Of a stretch of 64,000 bases of DNA, positions 49,601-61,200 are shown piece after piece. The notes beneath the pieces are model-generated. The model ran no database searches, had not been told where the DNA came from, and saw nothing but the letters and a program-made list of their open reading frames with translations. The first letter of the stretch is position 1. Each line of letters begins with the position of its first letter. The translations under genes were made by a program, and so were the position numbers. Source of the DNA: Diplolepis rosae (lineage: Eukaryota > Arthropoda > Insecta > Hymenoptera > Diplolepididae). Where the stretch lies: contig JAPYXD010000475.1 in assembly GCA_030998225.1 (NCBI GenBank), positions 1,302,001 through 1,366,000 on the forward strand, in the 5' to 3' direction.

Positions 49601-52600
49601 ACGCAATACACTCAGGCCTTTAATTTCTTTCATTGCGTATTGCCTGTAAATGTCTATTAAACCTATTTGTTTATAACCTTGTTTAGTTAACAAAAATCGA
49701 AATTACTTAATTTTCCACTTTTTTAACAACGCTATACACTCTGGACATTAATTTCGTTCATTGCGTATAGCATGTAAATGTCTATTAAACCTATTTGTTT
49801 ATAACCTTGTTTAGTTATCAAAAATCGAAATTACTTAATTTTCCACTTTTTTAACAATGCTATACACTCTGGACATTAATTTCGTCCATTGCGTATTGCC
49901 TGTAAACGTCTATTAAACCTATTTGTTTATAACCTTGTTTAGTTAACTAAAATCGAAATTACTTAATTTTCCACTTTATTAACAACGCAATACACTCTAG
50001 ACATTAATTTCGTTCATTGCGTATTGCCTGTAAATGTCTATTAAACCTATTTGTTTATAACGTTGTTTAGTTGACAAAAATCGAGATTACTCAACTTTCT
50101 ACTTTTTCAACAACCCATTAGACTCTGGACATTATTTTCGTTCCTTGCGTATAGCATGTAAATGTCTATTAAACCTATTTGTTTATAACCTTGTTTAGTT
50201 AACAAAAATCGAAATTACTTAATTTTCCACTTTATTAACAACGCAATACACTCAGGCCTTTAATTTCGTTCATTGCGTATTGCTTGTAAATGTCTATTAA
50301 ACCTATTTGATTATAACCTTGTTTAGTTAACAAAAATCGAAATTACTTAATTTTCCACTTTTTTAACAACGCTATACACTCTGGACATTAATTTCGTTCC
50401 TTGCGTATAGCATGTAAATGTCTATTAAACCTATTTGTTTATAACCTTTTTTAGTTAACAAAAATCGAAATTACTTAATTTTCCACTTTATTAACAACGC
50501 AATACACTCAGGCCTTTAATTTCGTTCATTGCGTATTGCTTTTAAATGTCTATTAAACCTATTTGATTATAACCTTGTTTAGTTAACAAAAATCGAAATT
50601 ACTTAATTTTCCACTTTTTTAACAATGCTATACACTCTGGACATTAATTTCGTCCATTGCGTATTGCCTGTAAACGTCTATTAAACCTATTTGTTTATAA
50701 CCTTGTTTAGTTAACAAAAATCGAAATTACTTAATTTTCCACTTTTTTAACAACGCTATACACTGGACATTGATATCGATCATTGCGTATTGCTTGTAAA
50801 TTTCTATTAAATCTATTTGTTTATAACCTTTTTTAGCTATCAACAATCGAAATTACATAATGTTCAACATTTGTCACAACGCATGACACTCTGGACATTA
50901 ATTTCGATCATTGTCTATTGCTTGTGAATGTTTATCAAACTTATTTGTTTATAACATTGTTAATTTGACAAAAATCGAGATTACTCAACTTTCTACTTTT
51001 TCAACAACGCATTACACTCTGGACATTAATTTCGTTCCTTGCGTATAGCATGTAAATGTCTATTAAACCTATTTGTGTATAACCTTGTTTAGTTAACAAA
51101 AATCGAGATTACTTAATTTTCCACTTTATTAACAACGCAATACACTCAGGGCTTTAATTTCGTTCATTGCGTATTGCTTGTAAATGTCTATTAAACCTAT
51201 TTGATTATAACCTTGTTTAGTTAACAAAAATCTAAATTACTTAATTTTCCACATTTTTCACAACGCATGACACTCTGGACATTAATTTCATTCATTGTCT
51301 ATTGCTTGTGAATGTTTATCAAACTTATTTGTTTATAACAATGTTAATTTGACAAAAATCGAGATTACTCAACTTTCTACTTTTTCAACAACGCATTACA
51401 CTCTGGACATTAATTTCGTTCCTTGCGTATAGCATGAAAATGTCTATTAAACATATTTGTTTATAACCTTTTTTAGTTAACAAAAATCGAAATTACTTAA
51501 TTTTCCACTTTATTAACAACGCAATACACTCAGGCCTTTAATTTCGTTCATTGCGTATTGCCTGTAAACGTCTATTAAACCTATTTGTTTATAACCTTGT
51601 TTAGTTAACAAAAATCGAAATTACTTAATTTTCCACTTTTTTAACAACGCTATACACTCTGGACATTAATTTCGTTCATTGCGTATAGCATGTAAATGTC
51701 TATTAAACCTATTTGTTTATAACCTTGTTTAGTTAACAAAAATCGAAATTACTTAATTTTCCACTTTTTTAACAATGCTATACACTCTGGACATTAATTT
51801 CGTCCATTGCGTATTGCCTGTAAACGTCTATTAAACCTATTTGTTTATAACCTTGTTTAGTTAACAAAAATCGAAATTACTTAATTTTCCACTTTTTTAA
51901 CAATGCTATACACTCTGGACATTAATTTCGTCCATTGCGTATTGCCTGTAAACGTCTATTAAACCTATTTGTTTATAACCTTGTTTAGTTAACTAAAATC
52001 GAAATTACTTAATTTTCCACTTTATTAACAACGCAATACACTCTAGACATTAATTTCGTTCATTGCGTATTGCCTGTAAATGTCTATTAAACCTATTTGT
52101 TTATAACGTTGTTTAGTTGACAAAAATCGAGATTACTCAACTTTCTACTTTTTCAACAACGCATTACACTCTGGACATTATTTTCGTTCCTTGCGTATAG
52201 CATGTAAATGTCTATTAAACCTATTTGTTTATAACCTTGTTTAGTTAACAAAAATCGAAATTACTTAATTTTCCACTTTTTTAACAACGCTATACACTCT
52301 GGACATTAATTTCGTTCATTGCGTATAGCATGTAAATGTCTATTAAACCTATTTGTTTATAACCTTGTTTAGTTATCAAAAATCGAAATTACTTAATTTT
52401 CCACTTTTTTAACAATGCTATACACTCTGGACATTAATTTCGTCCATTGCGTATTGCCTGTAAACGTCTATTAAACCTATTTGTTTATAACCTTGTTTAG
52501 TTAACTAAAATCGAAATTACTTAATTTTCCACTTTATTAACAACGCAATACACTCAGGCCATTAATTTCGTTCATTGCGTATTGCCTGTAAATGTCTATT

Positions 52601-55600
52601 AAACCTATTTGTTTATAACCTTGTTTAGTTAACAAAAATCGAAATTACTTAATTTTCCACTTTTTTAACAACGCTATACACTCTGGACATTAATTTCGTT
52701 CATTGCGTATAGCATGTAAATGTCTATTAAACCTATTTGTTTATAACCTTGTTTAGTTATCAAAAATCGAAATTACTTAATTTTCCACTTTTTTAACAAT
52801 GCTATACACTCTGGACATTAATTTCGTCCATTGCGTATTGCCTGTAAACGTCTATTAAACCTATTTGTTTATAACCTTGTTTAGTTAACTAAAATCGAAA
52901 TTACTTAATTTTCCACTTTATTAACAACGCAATACACTCTAGACATTAATTTCGTTCATTGCGTATTGCCTGTAAATGTCTATTAAACCTATTTGTTTAT
53001 AACGTTGTTTAGTTGACAAAAATCGAGATTACTCAACTTTCTACTTTTTCAACAACGCATTACACTCTGGACATTAATTTCGTTCCTTGCGTATAGCATG
53101 TAAATGTCTATTAAACCTATTTGTTTATAACCTTGTTTAGTTAACAAAAATCGAAATTACTTAATTTTCCACTTTATTAACAACGCAATACACTCAGGCC
53201 TTTAATTTCGTTCATTGCGTATTGCTTGTAAATGTCTATTAAACCTATTTGATTATAACCTTGTTTAGTTAACAAAAATCGAAATTACTTAATTTTCCAC
53301 TTTTTTAACAACGCTATACACTCTGGACATTAATTTCGTTCATTGCGTATAGCATGTAAATGTCTATTAAACCTATTTGTTTATAACCTTTTTTAGTTAA
53401 CAAAAATCGAAATTACTTAATTTTCCACTTTATTAACAACGCAATACACTCAGGCCTTTAATTTCGTTCATTGCGTATTGCTTTTAAATGTCTATTAAAC
53501 CTATTTGATTATAACCTTGTTTAGTTAACAAAAATCGAAATTACTTAATTTTCCACTTTTTTAACAATGCTATACACTCTGGACATTAATTTCGTCCATT
53601 GCGTATTGCCTGTAAACGTCTATTAAACCTATTTGTTTATAACCTTGTTTAGTTAACTAAAATCGAAATTACTTAATTTTCCACTTTTTTAACAACGCTA
53701 TACACTGGACATTGATATCGATCATTGCGTATTGCTTGTAAATTTCTATTAAATCTATTTGTTTATAACCTTTTTTAGCTATCAACAATCCAAATTACAT
53801 AATGTTCAACATTTGTCACAACGCATGACACTCTGGACATTAATTTCGATCATTGTCTATTGCTTGTGAATGTTTATCAAACTTATTTGTTTATAACATT
53901 GTTAATTTGACAAAAATCGAGATTACTCAACTTTCTACTTTTTCAACAACGCATTACACTCTGGACATTAATTTCGTTCCTTGCGTATAGCATGTAAATG
54001 TCTATTAAACCTATTTGTTTATAACCTTGTTTAGTTAACAAAAATCGAAATTACTTAATTTTCCACTTTATTAACAACGCAATACACTCAGGACATTAAT
54101 TTCGTTCATTGCGTATAGCATGTAAATGTCTATTAAACCTATTTGTTTATAACCTTGTTTAGTTATCAAAAATCGAAATTACTTAATTTTCCACATTTTT
54201 CACAACGCATGACACTCTGGACATTAATTTCATTCATTGTCTATTGCTTGTGAATGTTTATCAAACTTATTTGTTTATAACAATGTTAGTTGACAAAAAT
54301 CGAGATTACTCAACTTTCTACTTTTTCAACAACGCATTACACTCTGGACATTAATTTCGTTCCTTGCGTATAGCATGTAAATGTCTATTAAACCTATTTG
54401 TTTATAACCTTGTTTAGTTAACAAAAATCGAAATTACTTAATTTTCCACTTTATTAACAACGCAATACACTCAGGCCTTTAATTTCGTTCATTGCGTATT
54501 GCTTGTAAATGTCTATTAAACCTATTTGTTTATAACCTTGTTTAGTTAACAAAAATCGAAATTACTTAATTTTCCACTTTTTTAACAACGCTATACACTC
54601 TGGACATTAATTTCGTTCATTGCGTATAGCATGTAAATGTCTATTAAACCTATTTGTTTATAACCTTGTTTAGTTAACAAAAATCGAAATTACTTAATTT
54701 TCCACTTTTTTAACAATGCTATACACTCTGGACATTAATTTCGTCCATTGCGTATTGCCTGTAAACGTCTATTAAACCTATTTGTTTATAACCTTGTTTA
54801 GTTAACTAAAATCGAAATTACTTAATTTTCCACTTTATTAACAACGCAATACACTCAGGCCTTTAATTTCGTTCATTGCGTATTGCCTGTAAATGTCTAT
54901 TAAACCTATTTGTTTATAACCTTGTTTAGTTAACAAAAATCGAAATTACTTAATTTTCCACTTTTTTAACAACGCTATACACTCTGGACATTAATTTCGT
55001 TCATTGCGTATAGCATGTAAGTGTCTATTAAACCTATTTGTTTATAACCTTGTTTAGTTATCAAAAATCGAAATTACTTAATTTTCCACTTTTTTAACAA
55101 TGCTATACACTCTGGACATTAATTTCGTCCATTGCGTATTGCCTGTAAACGTCTATTAAACCTATTTGTTTATAACCTTGTTTAGTTAACTAAAATCGAA
55201 ATTACTTAATTTTCCACTTTATTAACAACGCAATACACTCTAGACATTAATTTCGTTCATTGCGTATTGCCTGTAAATGTCTATTAAACCTATTTGTTTA
55301 TAACGTTGTTTAGTTGACAAAAATCGAGATTACTCAACTTTCTACTTTTTCAACAACCCATTAGACTCTGGACATTATTTTCGTTCCTTGCGTATAGCAT
55401 GTAAATGTCTATTAAACCTATTTGTTTATAACCTTGTTTAGTTAACAAAAATCGAAATTACTTAATTTTCCACTTTATTAACAACGCAATACACTCAGGC
55501 CTTTAATTTCGTTCATTGCGTATTGCTTGAAAATGTCTATTAAACCTATTTGATTATAACCTTGTTTAGTTAACAAAAATCGAAATTACTTAATTTTCCA

Positions 55601-56139
55601 CTATTTTAACAACGCTATACACTCTGGACATTAATTTCGTTCATTGCGTATAGCATGTAAATGTCTATTAAACCTATTTGTTTATAACCTTTTTTAGTTA
55701 ACAAAAATCGAAATTACTTAATTTTCCACTTTATTAACAACGCAATACACTCAGGCCTTTAATTTCGTTCATTGCGTATTGCTTTTAAATGTCTATTAAA
55801 CCTATTTGATTATAACCTTGTTTAGTTAACAAAAATCGAAATTACTTAATTTTCCACTTTTTTAACAATGCTATACACTCTGGACATTAATTTCGTCCAT
55901 TGCGTATTGCCTGTAAACGTCTATTAAACCTATTTGTTTATAACCTTGTTTAGTTAACTAAAATCGAAATTACTTAATTTTCCACTTTTTTAACAACGCT
56001 ATACACTGGACATTGATATCGATCATTGCGTATTGCTTGTAAATTTCTATTAAATCTATTTGTTTATAACCTTTTTTAGCTATCAACAATCCAAATTACA
56101 TAATGTTCAACATTTGTCACAACGCATGACACTCTGGAC

Positions 56140-58000
56140 ATTAATTTCGATCATTGTCTATTGCTTGTGAATGTTTATCAAACTTATTTGTTTATAACAT
56201 TGTTAATTTGACAAAAATCGAGATTACTCAACTTTCTACTTTGTCAACAACGCATTACACTCTGGACATTAATTTCGTTCCTTGCGTATAGCATGTAAAT
56301 GTCTATTAAACCTATTTGTTTATAACCTTGTTTAGTTAACAAAAATCGAAATTACTTAATTTTCCACTTTATTAACAACGCTATACACTCAGGACTTTAA
56401 TTTCGTTCATTGCGTATTGCTTGTAAATGTCTATTAAACCTATTTGATTATAACCTTGTTTAGTTAACAAAAATCTAAATTACTTAATTTTCCACATTTT
56501 TCACAACGCATGACACTCTGGACATTAATTTCATTCATTGTCTATTGCTTGTGAATGTTTATCAAACTTATTTGTTTATAACAATGTTAATTTGACAAAA
56601 ATCGAGATTACTCAACTTTCTACTTTTTCAACAACGCATTACACTCTGGACATTAATTTCGTTCCTTGCGTATAGCATGTAAATGTCTATTAAACCTATT
56701 TGTTTATAACCTTGTTTAGTTAACAAAAATCGAAATTACTTAATTTTCCACTTTATTAACAACGCAATACACTCAGGCCTTTAATTTCGTTCATTGCGTA
56801 TTGCCTGTAAACGTCTATTAAACCTATTTGTTTATAACCTTGTTTAGTTAACAAAAATCGAAATTACTTAATTTTCCACTTTTTTAACAACGCTATACAC
56901 TCTGGACATTAATTTCGTTCATTGCGTATAGCATGTAAATGTCTATTAAACCTATTTGTTTATAACCTTGTTTAGTTAACAAAAATCGAAATTACTTAAT
57001 TTTCCACTTTTTTAACAATGCTATACACTCTGGACATTAATTTCGTCCATTGCGTATTGCCTGTAAACGTCTATTAAACCTATTTGTTTATAACCTTGTT
57101 TAGTTAACTAAAATCGAAATTACTTAATTTTCCACTTTATTAACAACGCAATACACTCTAGACATTAATTTCGTTCATTGCGTATTGCCTGTAAATGTCT
57201 ATTAAACCTATTTGTTTATAACGTTGTTTAGTTGACAAAAATCGAGATTACTCAACTTTCTACTTTTTCAACAACGCATTACACTCTGGACATTATTTTC
57301 GTTCCTTGCGTATAGCATGTAAATGTCTATTAAACCTATTTGTTTATAACCTTGTTTAGTTAACAAAAATCGAAATTACTTAATTTTCCACTTTATTAAC
57401 AACGCAATACACTCAGGCCTTTAATTTCGTTCATTGCGTATTGCTTGTAAATGTCTATTAAACCTATTTGTTTATAACCTTGTTTAGTTAACAAAAATCG
57501 AAATTACTTAATTTTCCACTTTTTTAACAACGCTATACACTCTGGACATTAATTTCGTTCATTGCGTATAGCATGTAAATGTCTATTAAACCTATTTGTT
57601 TATAACCTTGTTTAGTTATCAAAAATCGAAATTACTTAATTTTCCACTTTTTTAACAATGCTATACACTCTGGACATTAATTTCGTCCATTGCGTATTGC
57701 CTGTAAACGTCTATTAAACCTATTTGTTTATAACCTTGTTTAGTTAACTAAAATCGAAATTACTTAATTTTCCACTTTATTAACAACGCAATACACTCTA
57801 GACATTAATTTCGTTCATTGCGTATTGCCTGTAAATGTCTATCAAACTTATTTGTTTATAACGTTGTTTAGTTGACAAAAATCGAGATTACTCAACTTTC
57901 TACTTTGTCAACAACGCATTACACTCTGGACATTATTTTCGTTCCTTGCGTATAGCATGTAAATGTCTATTAAACCTATTTGTTTATAACCTTGTTTAGT
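56140..58000 (+). repeat. ~1.86-kb block repeated 3200 bp downstream (copy 1)
   Basis: Matches about 59340-61200 at a constant 3200-bp offset, 25 monomers exactly, with no indel at the points checked. Shared rare variants include ATCAAACTTATTTGTTTATA at 57841 and 61041, and CTTTGTCAAC just downstream of each. Differences are isolated substitutions. Confidence 0.85.
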
Positions 58001-59339
58001 TAACAAAAATCGAAATTACTTAATTTTCCACTTTTTTAACAACGCATTACACTCTGGACATTAATTTCGTTCATTGCGTATAGCATGTAAATGTCTATTA
58101 AACCTATTTGTTTATAACCTTGTTTAGTTAACAAAAATCGAAATTACTTAATTTTCCACTTTTTTAACAACGCTATACACTCTGGACATTAATTTCGTTC
58201 ATTGCGTATAGCATGTAAATGTCTATTAAACCTATTTGTTTATAACCTTGTTTAGTTAACAAAAATCGAAATTACTTAATTTTCCACTTTTTTAACAACG
58301 CTATACACTCTGGACATTAATTTCGTTCATTGCGTATAGCATGTAAATGTCTATTAAACCTATTTGTTTATAACCTTGTTTAGTTAACAAAAATCGAAAT
58401 TACTTAATTTTCCACTTTTTTAACAATGCTATACACTCTGGACATTAATTTCGTCCATTGCGTATTGCCTGTAAACGTCTATTAAACCTATTTGTTTATA
58501 ACCTTGTTTAGTTAACTAAAATCGAAATTACTTAATTTTCCACTTTATTAACAACGCAATACACTCTAGACATTAATTTCGTTCATTGCGTATTGCCTGT
58601 AAATGTCTATTAAACCTATTTGTTTATAACGTTGTTTAGTTGACAAAAATCGAGATTACTCAACTTTCTACTTTTTCAACAACGCATTACACTCTGGACA
58701 TTAATTTCGTTCCTTGCGTATAGCATGTAAATGTCTATTAAACCTATTTGTTTATAACCTTGTTTAGTTAACAAAAATCGAAATTACTTAATTTTCCACT
58801 TTTTTAACAACGCTATACACTCTGGACATTAATTTCGTTCATTGCGTATAGCATGTAAATGTCTATTAAACCTATTTGTTTATAACCTTGTTTAGTTAAC
58901 AAAAATCGAAATTACTTAATTTTCCACTTTTTTAACAATGCTATACACTCTGGACATTAATTTCGTCCATTGCGTATTGCCTGTAAACGTCTATTAAACC
59001 TATTTGTTTATAACCTTGTTTAGTTAACTAAAATCGAAATTACTTAATTTTCCACTTTTTTAACAACGCTATACACTCTGGACATTAATTTCGTTCATTG
59101 CGTATTGCATGTAAATGTCTATTAAACCTATTTGTTTATAACCTTGTTTAGTTAACAAAAATCGAAATTACTTAATTTTCCACTTTATTAACAACGCAAT
59201 ACACTCTGGACATTAATTTCGTTCATTGCGTATTGCCTGTAAATGTCTATTAAACCTATTTGTTTATAACCTTGTTTAGTTAACAAAAATCGAAATTACT
59301 TAATTTTCCACTTTTTTAACAACGCATTACACTCTGGAC

Positions 59340-61200
59340 ATTAATTTCATTCATTGTCTATTGCTTGTGAATGTTTATCAAACTTATTTGTTTATAACAA
59401 TGTTAATTTGACAAAAATCGAGATTACTCAACTTTCTACTTTTTCAACAACGCATTACACTCTGGACATTAATTTCGTTCCTTGCGTATAGCATGTAAAT
59501 GTCTATTAAACCTATTTGTTTATAACCTTGTTTAGTTAACAAAAATCGAAATTACTTAATTTTCCACTTTATTAACAACGCAATACACTGAGGCCTTCAA
59601 TTTCGTTCATTGCGTATTGCTTGTAAATGTCTATTAAACCTATTTGATTATAACCTTGTTTAGTTAACAAAAATCTAAATTACTTAATTTTCCACATTTT
59701 TCACAACGCATGACACTCTGGACATTAATTTCATTCATTGTCTATTGCTTGTGAATGTTTATCAAACTTATTTGTTTATAACAATGTTAATTTGACAAAA
59801 ATCGAGATTACTCAACTTTCTACTTTTTCAACAACGCATTACACTCTGGACATTAATTTCGTTCCTTGCGTATAGCATGTAAATGTCTATTAAACATATT
59901 TGTTTATAACCTTTTTTAGTTAACAAAAATCGAAATTACTTAATTTTCCACTTTATTAACAACGCAATACACTCAGGCCTTTAATTTCGTTCATTGCGTA
60001 TTGCCTGTAAACGTCTATTAAACCTATTTGTTTATAACCTTGTTTAGTTAACAAAAATCGAAATTACTTAATTTTCCACTTTTTTAACAACGCTATACAC
60101 TCTGGACATTAATTTCGTTCATTGCGTATAGCATGTAAATGTCTATTAAACCTATTTGTTTATAACCTTGTTTAGTTAACAAAAATCGAAATTACTTAAT
60201 TTTCCACTTTTTTAACAATGCTATACACTCTGGACATTAATTTCGTCCATTGCGTATTGCCTGTAAACGTCTATTAAACCTATTTGTTTATAACCTTGTT
60301 TAGTTAACTAAAATCGAAATTACTTAATTTTCCACTTTATTAACAACGCAATACACTCTAGACATTAATTTCGTTCATTGCGTATTGCCTGTAAATGTCT
60401 ATTAAACCTATTTGTTTATAACGTTGTTTAGTTGACAAAAATCGAGATTACTCAACTTTCTACTTTTTCAACAACGCATTACACTCTGGACATTAATTTC
60501 GTTCCTTGCGTATAGCATGTAAATGTCTATTAAACCTATTTGTTTATAACCTTGTTTAGTTAACAAAAATCGAAATTACTTAATTTTCCACTTTATTAAC
60601 AACGCAATACACTCAGGCCTTTAATTTCGTTCATTGCGTATTGCTTGTAAATGTCTATTAAACCTATTTGTTTATAACCTTGTTTAGTTAACAAAAATCG
60701 AAATTACTTAATTTTCCACTTTTTTAACAACGCTATACACTCTGGACATTAATTTCGTTCATTGCGTATAGCATGTAAATGTCTATTAAACCTATTTGTT
60801 TATAACCTTGTTTAGTTATCAAAAATCGAAATTACTTAATTTTCCACTTTTTTAACAATGCTATACACTCTGGACATTAATTTCGTCCATTGCGTATTGC
60901 CTGTAAACGTCTATTAAACCTATTTGTTTATAACCTTGTTTAGTTAACTAAAATCGAAATTACTTAATTTTCCACTTTATTAACAACGCAATACACTCTA
61001 GACATTAATTTCGTTCATTGCGTATTGCCTGTAAATGTCTATCAAACTTATTTGTTTATAACGTTGTTTAGTTGACAAAAATCGAGATTACTCAACTTTC
61101 TACTTTGTCAACAACGCATTACACTCTGGACATTATTTTCGTTCCTTGCGTATAGCATGTAAATGTCTATTAAACCTATTTGTTTATAACGTTGTTTAGT
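59340..61200 (+). repeat. ~1.86-kb block, copy 2 (offset 3200 bp)
   Basis: Partner of 56140-58000. Distinguishing substitutions include TAAACATATT at about 59891 and CACTGAGGCCTTC at about 59587. Exact conservation of register suggests unequal exchange or conversion recent enough that few changes have built up. Confidence 0.85.
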
